The notes beneath the pieces are model-generated. The model was not told the DNA's origin, did no database searches, and saw only the letters and a program-made list of their open reading frames with translations. 8,158 bases of DNA from ZC4RG29 sp036273935 (GTDB taxonomy: Bacteria > Bacteroidota > Bacteroidia > Cytophagales > Cyclobacteriaceae). Position numbers and translations under genes: made by a program. Position 1 is the first letter of the stretch, and each line of letters opens with the position of its first letter. The DNA is taken from positions 1-8,158 of the forward strand of contig DASUGQ010000205.1 in assembly GCA_036273935.1 (NCBI GenBank). Reading direction: 5' to 3'. Below, in pieces: positions 1 through 6,447 of the stretch.

Positions 1-2267
1 AAGACAGCGCCGAGATCATGGCTGACATAGAAAGCCGGATCGCGGAAATCTTTCTGTCGAAACTCAACGAAGGAAAGCAGGTAATTACGCTGGAGGATGT
101 GAACGCACTGGTGGCTACTATGGGAAGCGTTCGCGACTTCAAAGCTGCTGAAGCTGACAATAATGAATCGGAAGAAACAAGCGAATCAACAACCGATGAC
201 GAAGGTGACAATACATCCTTTAAAGAAGGAACAAAATATACCTATCACCCGCCCAAACAACTGGTACGCGATCAGAAAAGGAAAATACTGGGCGGCGTCT
301 GTGCCGGGTTAGGATATTATCTGAATGTCGACCCCGTCTGGATCCGGCTGCTATTCGCGCTATTCACTGCTACATACGGAATTGGCCTGCTGGTCTACGT
401 CGTAATGTGGATCGCCATGCCAGGATCATATGACATTGAAGAGCCAGCGGCCGCAAAGAAAATGTTTCGTGATCCGGAACACAAAGTACTGGCCGGCGTG
501 TCGGGCGGTATTGCTGCATACTTCGGCGTTGATATTCTTGTGGTGCGGATCCTTTTCATCGCTGCCACTTTCGCAGGCGGTATTGGTTTGTTAGTCTACA
601 TTATCATGTGGATCATTTTACCAGAGGCCCGGACGATTACCGATCGGATGCAGATGCAGGGTGAGCCGGTTACTTTGTCGGGCATTGAATCAAACATCAA
701 GAAAGGCCTCGATGTAAAAGAAGATGAGAGTCCACTAGTGAAAATATTACTTATTCCTTTTCGCGTGATTGCCTTTCTGATCAACGCCCTGGCCAAAATA
801 CTGGGGCCATTGACGGAAGTATTAAGAGTGATCATTGGAATATTCATTACGATCTTCGGGTTTGGTTTGATCTTTTTTGTCATTATCCTGATCGGACTCG
901 CAATGGGTATCTTCACCTTTCCGTGGCCATGGTTGCTTGATCAGAATGATATCGCTTTTCCTCTGGAGACCATCCGCAATCTCATTCCCGGTTGGATGGT
1001 ATTTGCCGGCTGTGTTGCCGCGCTTATACCGAGCATAGCCATGATTTTGTTAGGATTGTCAGTGATGAGCAAGCGTGCATTGATTTCAGCGCCCGTGGGT
1101 TGGACACTCTTCGTGCTCTTCTTTGCAAGTGTCGGCGCCCTCTCATTTGGTATTCCGCAAATCGCTTATTCTTTCAAGGAAGTTGGTGAGTACAAAGTTG
1201 AAAAAGTATTTCCCATCGATGATAAAGAGATTATTGTATTCAGGATTAATGAAGTGGGCATGGATGATTATGACGCCGTAGCCCTGTCCCTGCGGGGATA
1301 CGATGGAAAAGATCTCAAGCTTGCAATGGGTTACGAAGCCCATGGAAGCACCCGGCAAAGTGCGATCGAAAATGCTCAAATGGTTGAGTACAACGTGGAG
1401 CAGCAGGATTCGATGATAATATTTGATTCCAACATCCGCTTCAAAAGTGATGCGATATTCCGCGGCCAGCGATTAAAACTGGTTTTATATATTCCATATG
1501 ATCATCCTTTTGTTCTGGATGAGGCTTCCAGTCATTTCATTACCCAATACATCGACTGGGAATACCAGGATGGCTTTACCTGGAAAATGACGCAGAAGGG
1601 ACTGGAGTGCGTCAATTGCCCCGAGAAAAAAGAAGAGGAAACTTCAACTGATCTCCTCAACAACAAAGGCGATTTGCATGATTTTGATGAAATAGAACTT
1701 TCAGGAGTTTTCAATGCCACGATTCGTGGTGGCAATGAATATGCAGTGGAATTTACGGGACCACAAGACGAAAAAAATAAATACAACGTGTATCGTTCGG
1801 GCGAAACGTTAGTAATTGATTTCGAAGGAAAAAAAGAATTTGACTTCAAACTCAAGGAAATTGATGTGGAGGAGGTCCGGATCAACATCACGATGCCAAG
1901 ACTGGAGAGACTGGAAGCCTCCGGTTATGGGTCCATCCGACTTGAGGGACTTTCTCATACGAACGACCTGGAAATCGAGGCAAACGGCCCTGTAAAAGTT
2001 CGGGGTGAACTTTTTGCCGACAATCTCAACGTAAACCTGAATGGAAGTTCTGAGGCAGATCTTTCAGGAAAAGTCAATTCTCTGAATGCCGATGTAAAAT
2101 TTGCTTCTTCGTTAAAGGCCTACAACTTAGAAGCAAGGGAAGCAATAGTAGAAGTAAACGGGGCATCCTCGGCGAAAGTGAATGTCACTGAAAGCCTGGA
2201 AATGGAGGAAGGGGTGGCAAGTGATATCGACTACAGGGGAAATCCAAAAGTCATCAAACGAGATTAG
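1..2267 (+). CDS. PspC-domain / GIN (DUF2807) envelope protein, 5' end cut by window edge
   Basis: This is a Bacteroidota-type PspC protein, probably an inner-membrane envelope-stress or adhesion-related protein; its exact role is unknown. An ATG exists at 18, but the frame is open to the left edge (first full codon at 3), and the residues reading DSAEIMADIESRIAE match the middle of the N-terminal domain usual in this family. I therefore infer that the true start is upstream and roughly 40 residues are missing. Counting from the ATG at 18: an acidic linker lies near 45-70; PspC domain 1 near 87-136 and PspC 2 near 155-204, each with the GGVCAGLG/AGVSGGIA turn and an MW-hydrophobic helix end; further membrane helices lie near 240-262, 269-301, 326-350 and 360-384. 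A soluble region with a Cys pair at 531 and 534 follows, then a GIN/DUF2807 repeat-like beta domain at about 556-747, rich in N-G-S turns. The C-terminal part is probably periplasmic. In this family a PadR-type regulator often precedes the gene; that region is not visible here. Confidence 0.9.
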   Translation, partial: DSAEIMADIESRIAEIFLSKLNEGKQVITLEDVNALVATMGSVRDFKAAEADNNESEETSESTTDDEGDNTSFKEGTKYTYHPPKQLVRDQKRKILGGVCAGLGYYLNVDPVWIRLLFALFTATYGIGLLVYVVMWIAMPGSYDIEEPAAAKKMFRDPEHKVLAGVSGGIAAYFGVDILVVRILFIAATFAGGIGLLVYIIMWIILPEARTITDRMQMQGEPVTLSGIESNIKKGLDVKEDESPLVKILLIPFRVIAFLINALAKILGPLTEVLRVIIGIFITIFGFGLIFFVIILIGLAMGIFTFPWPWLLDQNDIAFPLETIRNLIPGWMVFAGCVAALIPSIAMILLGLSVMSKRALISAPVGWTLFVLFFASVGALSFGIPQIAYSFKEVGEYKVEKVFPIDDKEIIVFRINEVGMDDYDAVALSLRGYDGKDLKLAMGYEAHGSTRQSAIENAQMVEYNVEQQDSMIIFDSNIRFKSDAIFRGQRLKLVLYIPYDHPFVLDEASSHFITQYIDWEYQDGFTWKMTQKGLECVNCPEKKEEETSTDLLNNKGDLHDFDEIELSGVFNATIRGGNEYAVEFTGPQDEKNKYNVYRSGETLVIDFEGKKEFDFKLKEIDVEEVRINITMPRLERLEASGYGSIRLEGLSHTNDLEIEANGPVKVRGELFADNLNVNLNGSSEADLSGKVNSLNADVKFASSLKAYNLEAREAIVEVNGASSAKVNVTESLEMEEGVASDIDYRGNPKVIKRD

Positions 2268-2305
2268 CAACTCGACTGAATTAAAGCTGAAAAAACGAAT
2301 CTGAA

Positions 2306-2339
2306 TTTGATTTGAGATCGTTAAAAATCACTATATTTT
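2306..2339 (+). promoter_or_regulatory. Candidate Bacteroidota housekeeping promoter for the 2394 gene
   Basis: The 126-base gap after the PspC gene contains TATATTTT at 2332-2339, one base from the Bacteroidota -7 consensus TAnnTTTG. TTTG elements lie at 2306-2309 and 2311-2314, so TTG-to--7 spacers are 22 and 17 bases, both within the range reported for this promoter class. Transcription would begin near 2346, about 48 bases before the 2394 start. This is a motif match only. Confidence 0.4.
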
Positions 2340-2393
2340 CTTAGGTGAATGTGACGGCATTTGCTTCCTGGAACTTAAAACGGGAAATGCCAA

Positions 2394-2834
2394 ATGAAAA
2401 TTCTTATTGCTCTCATCAGCGCAATGGCTGTATTTACAGCTGCACCAACAGGATACGGACAACGCCAGGGTATCCGGGGAGAGATATTTTGGCTCGGTGG
2501 AAACCAAATGCCAGGTCCCGGAAAAATCGCTGCTCCCAAGCTTGGTATTCAACGGGAGATATTCATTTACAAGGTCACGACAGTAGAAAAAGAACAGCAG
2601 ACCGGTCCATTCTTTACAGACATCAAAACTGAGCTGGTGGCCAAGGCATCAAGCAAAGATGATGGTACATTTAAAGTGAAACTCCCGCCAGGTGAATATT
2701 CTGTTTTTGTAAAGGAACCAGAGGGCATGTTTGCCAATCTCATTGATAAAACTGGCAAAATCAATCCGATTGTAGTCCAGGCGAAGCGATTCTCCTGGCT
2801 AACGATCACAGTTGACTACCAAGCTTCTTACTAA
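2394..2834 (+). CDS. Small secreted protein with carboxypeptidase-regulatory-like fold
   Basis: This 146-residue protein has an N-terminal signal peptide (basic MK, hydrophobic core to about residue 17, likely cleavage after GYG near residue 22, no lipobox Cys), so it should be exported to the periplasm or surface. The middle contains RGEIFWLGGNQMPGPGK. Residues about 88-113 carry the DGTFKVKLPPGEYSVFV pattern typical of the carboxypeptidase regulatory-like / prealbumin-type beta-sandwich, in which a conserved DG-F-hydrophobic strand is followed by PPGEY. Small stand-alone proteins of this type are common in Bacteroidota and have no assigned reaction; a structural or binding role is inference. 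The ATG at 2394 is chosen because it gives a proper signal peptide. There is no strong Shine-Dalgarno site. It stands between the PspC gene and the ECF operon with its own candidate promoter, so it is probably transcribed alone or read through into the operon, as no clear terminator follows it. Confidence 0.8.
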   Translation: MKILIALISAMAVFTAAPTGYGQRQGIRGEIFWLGGNQMPGPGKIAAPKLGIQREIFIYKVTTVEKEQQTGPFFTDIKTELVAKASSKDDGTFKVKLPPGEYSVFVKEPEGMFANLIDKTGKINPIVVQAKRFSWLTITVDYQASY

Positions 2835-2863
2835 AACCCTGTCTATAAAAAAATTAACATTTC

Positions 2864-2895
2864 GGAAGCAACCTGTCACAGTTAACCCGCATCTT
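2864..2895 (+). promoter_or_regulatory. Candidate ECF-type (autoregulatory) promoter of the sigma operon
   Basis: GGAAGCAACC at 2864-2873 resembles the AAC-containing -35 element of ECF sigma promoters. It is followed after 16 bases by CATCTT at 2890-2895, close to the CGTCT-like -10 of such promoters. Spacing and position directly upstream of an ECF sigma gene fit autoregulation. Transcription would start near 2902, leaving a very short leader that begins at the ribosome binding site, which is a weakness of the call. The match is by eye. Confidence 0.4.
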
Positions 2896-2901
2896 GTATT
2901 C

Positions 2902-2908
2902 GAGAGGG
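2902..2908 (+). promoter_or_regulatory. Ribosome binding site of the ECF sigma gene
   Basis: GAGAGGG sits five bases before the ATG at 2914. It is one of the few clear purine-rich Shine-Dalgarno sites in this window and fixes the start of the sigma gene. Confidence 0.6.
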
Positions 2909-2913
2909 CCTAA

Positions 2914-3501
2914 ATGACGCTGAAAATTTACCGGACAAAGGAACATGATCTTATAAAAGGGTGCCGGCAGGGTGACAGAAATGCCCAGCGCGAGCTTTAT
3001 GAGTCGTATTCGTCCAAAATGTATGCTTTATGTTACCGCTATGTACGAAACGCCATGGAGGCGGAGGACATTATGGTAATGGCGTTCATGAAAGTCTTCG
3101 ACCGTATCGACCAATTCAAGGGAGAAGGAAGTTTTGAAGGATGGATTCGTCGCATAATGGTGAATGAATCGCTCACGCATTTAAGAAAAAACCGGAACAT
3201 GTATCTCGAAATGGATATTGACGCCGCAATGCGCGAACCACACTACAACCAGCACGAACATCAGCTTGAAGCCGAAGATCTTATTAATATGATACGCGAA
3301 CTTCCTGCGGGCTATCGGGCGGTGTTTAACATGTATGCCATCGACGGTTATTCACATAAAGAAATTGCCGAACAATTGGGAATAACGGAAAGCACGTCCA
3401 AATCACAACTGAACAGAGCGAGAGCATACCTTCAAAAAATGTTATTGAATCTGGAACACGTAAAAGAAAAAAAACTGAGCAACGATGAATCAGCAACCTG
3501 A
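2914..3501 (+). CDS. ECF-family RNA polymerase sigma factor
   Basis: This 195-residue protein is an extracytoplasmic-function sigma-70 factor, which directs RNA polymerase to a small regulon, usually under control of a membrane anti-sigma factor. Region 2 spans about residues 28-92: ELYESYSSKMYALCYRYV, then the AEDIMVMAFMKVF core-binding helix, the GSFEGWIRRI segment and NESLTHLRK. Region 4 spans about 129-177: LPAGYRAVFNMYAIDGYSHKEIAEQLGI with the helix-turn-helix, then STSKSQLNRARAYLQKML. There is no region 1.1 or 3, and the length is normal for ECF factors. The C-terminal codons overlap the next gene by 17 bases (3485-3501), so the two are co-transcribed and probably translationally coupled. 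Autoregulation is suggested by the motif at 2864-2895. The ECF subgroup and target genes cannot be told from the sequence alone. Confidence 0.95.
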   Translation: MTLKIYRTKEHDLIKGCRQGDRNAQRELYESYSSKMYALCYRYVRNAMEAEDIMVMAFMKVFDRIDQFKGEGSFEGWIRRIMVNESLTHLRKNRNMYLEMDIDAAMREPHYNQHEHQLEAEDLINMIRELPAGYRAVFNMYAIDGYSHKEIAEQLGITESTSKSQLNRARAYLQKMLLNLEHVKEKKLSNDESAT

Positions 3502-4204
3502 CAAACTATTCAAGTCGAAACTCGAAAATTATCATCGCCCCGCTCCAGTCAACGCGTGGGCGCGGATCGAGTCGGGATTGTCAAAAAAAAATAACCGGGG
3601 ATTTTGGTTAAAAATTGCTGCGTCGCTGACATTGATTGCCATCGTTTCCTATGGAATCATTGCGATCACGAAAAAAGACAATACAACTCCATTATTAACA
3701 GAACAAAAATCTCCAGAGCAATTACTGCCAGCAGAGGACAAGGGTGAAATTAACGACGTACCTGAAAAAACCGAACGGGTTAAAGAAAAGGTTCTTCAAC
3801 CCATATTGAAAAAAAACAGAGCCGTCGAAAAACAATCTGAAAAAACAACGAACAAAATTCCTGAAGAAACTCCATACCAACAAATAAAAATGACGGTTGA
3901 GAATGAAGTAACAGTGAATGAAGAAGTGGCATCAACCAATGAACCTGCAATCACTTCTGATCGTGCTGTCAAAGGTTTCAAGCTCGTGATCGAAGCCGAC
4001 GAAGTGAACGAGAAATATTTAATGAAAAGTACAATAGCCAAAGCAACCTCGGAAGACAACAGCGCATCTGGTATTAAGAAACTGCTGGACAAAGCGAACG
4101 ATCTGAAAAATAATCAGGATCCCGTCGGCGACCTCCGGCACATGAAAAATGAAATTCTGGCGCTGAATTTCCAATCAAATAAAAAGCACGGACAAAACAA
4201 GTAA
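3485..4204 (+). CDS. Single-pass membrane protein, probable anti-sigma factor
   Basis: This 239-residue protein has a short cytoplasmic N-terminus (about 1-40) containing PDKLFKSKLENYHRPAPVNAW, a pattern found at the start of many Bacteroidota proteins encoded next to ECF sigma genes. One membrane helix lies near 41-61 (FWLKIAASLTLIAIVSYGII), followed by a long, Lys/Glu/Asn-rich, probably periplasmic tail of about 175 residues with no recognised fold. The tail is low in hydrophobics and probably partly disordered until about residue 150. No HxxxCxxC zinc anti-sigma motif is present, so it is not a classical ZAS-type factor. Position decides the call: it overlaps the ECF sigma gene by 17 bases and lies six bases before the outer-membrane protein gene. 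Anti-sigma function is inferred; an alternative is a structural membrane partner of the downstream protein. Confidence 0.7.
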   Translation: MNQQPDKLFKSKLENYHRPAPVNAWARIESGLSKKNNRGFWLKIAASLTLIAIVSYGIIAITKKDNTTPLLTEQKSPEQLLPAEDKGEINDVPEKTERVKEKVLQPILKKNRAVEKQSEKTTNKIPEETPYQQIKMTVENEVTVNEEVASTNEPAITSDRAVKGFKLVIEADEVNEKYLMKSTIAKATSEDNSASGIKKLLDKANDLKNNQDPVGDLRHMKNEILALNFQSNKKHGQNK

Positions 4205-4210
4205 CGAGGT

Positions 4211-5212
4211 ATGATTAGTAAAATAATTTTCACATCAATAATATCAGTTGGTTTTCTGAATGCATATGCACAGACCAGGGCGGCTGATACCGTTGTAGTC
4301 AAGCTTGGGAAAGCAAGTCAGGTAGTCCTTACGATACAAGACCGAAATGACATCGAAGCACTGAAACAATATGATTTTCAAAGTCTCTTCAGTGACATCA
4401 TTTCAAAAATCGAATCAAACGATACGACTCCTTTGGTAAACACAAATGACTCCCTCCCTTCGCCAGGCGAGGAAGAACGGTTAAGCCTGGAAAGTGACAA
4501 CGACAATAATACCAATGACGATGACTGGGACGACCATTGGGACAACGAGTGGAGTGGCAAAAAAAGATGGCGAACAACGCAGTCCTTTAATTTCGATCTG
4601 GGAACGAACAATTACCTTTCAAACGGAAAATTCCCTGACAGCGAAAATGCACCTTACTCTGTTCGTCCGTGGGGTTCCTGGTATGTAGCATTTAACTCTA
4701 TCCAGCGGACGCGAATTGGCAACAACTTTTTCCTTGAATGGGGCGGTGGAGTGAGCTGGTATAACTTCAAGTTCCAGGACGATAACATCGTGATGCAGAA
4801 AGATGACGCGGGAACAACATTCGTGAGAGATGAAAACCCTGAGTTGTCCTATAAGAAAAGCAAACTCACCGTTACTTACATCAATGCTCAATTGATACCC
4901 ATGTTGGACTTTGGCGGTGACAATTATAAGCCACGCATCTGGGACGGACGACACAGCGCGTTTCGAATTGGAGCGGGCCCTTATATCGGTTACAAGATCG
5001 ACAGCTACTCAAAAGTAAAATACAAAAATGACGAGGACACAAAAAAAGACAAGGACCATGATAGTTACTACATCGACAATATCCGCTACGGCATAAGAAT
5101 GCAATTGGGATTCCATTCCACTGATCTCTTTTTCAATTACGATATGAATGAGCTGTTTACCGAAGGAAAAGGCCCGTCACTCAACGCCTTCAGCTTTGGT
5201 GTCATCTTTTGA
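4211..5212 (+). CDS. Outer-membrane beta-barrel-like protein of the ECF operon
   Basis: This 333-residue protein has a signal peptide (MISKIIFTSIISVGFLNAYA, cleavage likely after residue 20, leaving Gln as the mature N-terminus). Next come a segment containing VLTIQDRNDIEALKQYDF, which suggests a small periplasmic helical part, and a strikingly acidic, Trp-containing stretch at about residues 96-120 (D/N runs with W and H). The remaining about 200 residues alternate aromatic and polar positions as in beta strands: NLYLG-type patterns such as SFNFDLGTNNYLS, FFLEWGGGVSWYNF, FRIGAGPYIGYKI, IRMQLGFHSTDLFFNY, ending in FSFGVIF with a terminal Phe, as expected for insertion by the BAM machinery. 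The RBS ACGAGG just before the ATG is good. As the last gene of the sigma operon it may be the sensor or an output of the regulon. Ligand and exact family are unknown to me. Confidence 0.75.
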   Translation: MISKIIFTSIISVGFLNAYAQTRAADTVVVKLGKASQVVLTIQDRNDIEALKQYDFQSLFSDIISKIESNDTTPLVNTNDSLPSPGEEERLSLESDNDNNTNDDDWDDHWDNEWSGKKRWRTTQSFNFDLGTNNYLSNGKFPDSENAPYSVRPWGSWYVAFNSIQRTRIGNNFFLEWGGGVSWYNFKFQDDNIVMQKDDAGTTFVRDENPELSYKKSKLTVTYINAQLIPMLDFGGDNYKPRIWDGRHSAFRIGAGPYIGYKIDSYSKVKYKNDEDTKKDKDHDSYYIDNIRYGIRMQLGFHSTDLFFNYDMNELFTEGKGPSLNAFSFGVIF

Positions 5213-5235
5213 ATAAAAACAATCTCAATTATTCA

Positions 5236-5262
5236 GGAAGGCGATCTGGTAAATCGCCTTTC
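5236..5262 (+). terminator. Hairpin terminator after the ECF operon
   Basis: GGAAGGCGAT (5236-5245) pairs with ATCGCCTTTC (5253-5262) over ten positions, one of them a G-T wobble, around a seven-base loop. The stem is GC-rich for this region and is followed by a T-containing run (TTTCATCATTTT). It lies 24 bases after the stop of the outer-membrane protein gene and is the only convincing terminator in the window. The T tract is broken, so efficiency is uncertain. Confidence 0.65.
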
Positions 5263-5371
5263 ATCATTTTGTACGATGAGACAACCGTTCAGACTCGAAG
5301 CTAAGATTCGCAGATCGAACATAACCGGCCAAAACCTGCTCGTCTTCATTAGCAGAATTTATGTAATTTTA

Positions 5372-5379
5372 TATTTTTG
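5372..5379 (+). promoter_or_regulatory. Candidate -7 promoter element of the TetR gene
   Basis: TATTTTTG matches the Bacteroidota -7 consensus TAnnTTTG exactly, 16 bases before the ATG at 5395. No good -33 TTTG is visible 17-23 bases upstream, which weakens the call. If used, it would put the transcript start near 5386 and exclude the in-frame TTG at 5377 as a start codon. Confidence 0.4.
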
Positions 5380-5394
5380 GGATTAAATAAACAT

Positions 5395-5985
5395 ATGGCC
5401 GAAGCATTGACGAACTTATCCAGAAAAGAACAAGTCATCCGAAAGGCAGCTGAACTTTTCAGACAAAAAGGTTATGCCGCCGCAAGTATGCGAGACCTTG
5501 CGCAGATGCTGGGAATTGAAGCGGCCAGCCTGTATTCGCATATTAAATCAAAGGAAGAAATTTTGCGCACCCTCTGCTTTGATATGGCCGCTGAATTTCG
5601 TTCTTCGCTTGAAGGCGTTGAAAAGCAAAAGGTATCATCAAGCGAAAAATTGCGACTGGGAATCATCGGCCACATTCAGGTCATGGCAAAAGACCTTACC
5701 GCCTCCGCCGTATTTATGAATGAGCATCGTCATTTGAGCCAACCTTACTTGCGTGATTTTCTTTTGCTAAGGATCAACTACATCAATCGCTTTAAAAAAA
5801 TCATTGAAGACGGTGTGAAATCAGGAGAATTCAAAGACAGCATTGATAAGAAGCTGGCCGTAATGACCCTTTTCTCGTCCCTCAACTGGATGCCCATGTG
5901 GTATGATCCGGGAGGCACGATTGATCCCCTGCAACTCGGTTTGCAACTTGCTGATATGCTGGTTAATGGGTTAAAGAAATTGTGA
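5395..5985 (+). CDS. TetR/AcrR-family transcriptional regulator
   Basis: This 196-residue protein is a one-component DNA-binding regulator, usually a repressor relieved by a small ligand. The TetR N-terminal helix-turn-helix domain spans about residues 13-57: VIRKAAELFRQKGYAAASMR, DLAQMLGI, then the recognition helix and the hallmark SLYSHIKSKEEIL. The C-terminal ligand/dimer domain contains LNWMPMWYDPGG near residue 163, a W-rich motif that recalls TetR regulators of acyl-CoA or fatty-acid metabolism (KstR2-like C-terminal domain); the ligand is only inferred. I chose the ATG at 5395 over the TTG at 5377 because the latter overlaps a promoter-like element and adds six poorly conserved residues. 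It stands alone, with the ECF operon terminator upstream and no gene divergent from it, so its targets are not evident from context. Confidence 0.9.
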   Translation: MAEALTNLSRKEQVIRKAAELFRQKGYAAASMRDLAQMLGIEAASLYSHIKSKEEILRTLCFDMAAEFRSSLEGVEKQKVSSSEKLRLGIIGHIQVMAKDLTASAVFMNEHRHLSQPYLRDFLLLRINYINRFKKIIEDGVKSGEFKDSIDKKLAVMTLFSSLNWMPMWYDPGGTIDPLQLGLQLADMLVNGLKKL

Positions 5986-6005
5986 CTTAGACTAACCAGA
6001 ATTGG

Positions 6006-6245
6006 CTAATTGTAGTGCATGAAAGGACCAACAATCAACTGGATTTCCTTCCAAATAACCTTGAATGCTTCAGCTGGAGAATCGAAGCAGCTTTGAAGGT
6101 AGTGCAATGCGCTGCTGTCAGCAGGCAATTCGTTATTCAACCACTTCCAAATATCATCTGCAAGAATTAACAATTCATTACTGTGGTATTTGGGATAATA
6201 CCGGTAAAGAATGTCTAACGCCCATAAAAAATCCAGGTGCCGCAT
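6006..6245 (-). CDS. Small uncharacterised protein, minus strand
   Basis: The frame from 6245 to a TAG at 6006-6008 encodes 79 residues: MRHLDFLWALDILYRYYP, then a Leu/Asp/Trp-rich helical segment (ILADDIWKWLNNELP), and SALHYLQSCFDSPAEAFKVI, ending in PFMHYN. Codon choice and composition look like real coding sequence, with four Trp and regular amphipathic helices. I do not recognise the family. The frame is open further upstream to 6449, so starts at 6329, 6425 or 6449 are possible (proteins of up to 147 residues), but the residues before 6245 are less protein-like (runs such as FFFLIFC, then CDKLKTKCV) and the 6449 start overlaps the start of the lipoprotein gene. No clear Shine-Dalgarno site supports any start. 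It is convergent with the TetR gene and divergent from the lipoprotein gene. It could also be a remnant of a longer gene. Confidence 0.5.
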   Translation of the reverse strand: MRHLDFLWALDILYRYYPKYHSNELLILADDIWKWLNNELPADSSALHYLQSCFDSPAEAFKVIWKEIQLIVGPFMHYN

Positions 6246-6447
6246 AGAGTAAAGAATTAACGATGTCTTCACGCACTTAGTTTTTAATTTGTCACAAAAG
6301 ATCAGGAAAAAGAAATCATTTTTTGACATCACCCTCGCTTGGATGACACCTGGCTGAAAGATGATGAAATACTCACTTATATGACAAATCTCATCAGACT
6401 TAACCCAACATTCTTCAGCATTCATCCGTATTTGGAAAAAATTAGCC

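Noticed and set aside
596..916. 106-codon minus-strand open frame opposite the PspC gene
   Set aside because: It is the antisense of the hydrophobic helices; composition is Ile/Met/Lys-rich with no domain pattern, and the plus strand is clearly coding.
1532..1891. 119-codon minus-strand open frame opposite the GIN domain region
   Set aside because: Ser-rich antisense translation of a well-supported plus-strand domain.
3796..4092. 98-codon minus-strand open frame inside the anti-sigma-like gene
   Set aside because: Antisense of the Lys/Glu-rich tail, giving Ser/Phe-rich nonsense; no start signal.
4619..4954. 111-codon minus-strand open frame opposite the outer-membrane protein gene
   Set aside because: The plus strand shows signal peptide, beta-strand pattern and terminal Phe; the antisense shows no such order.
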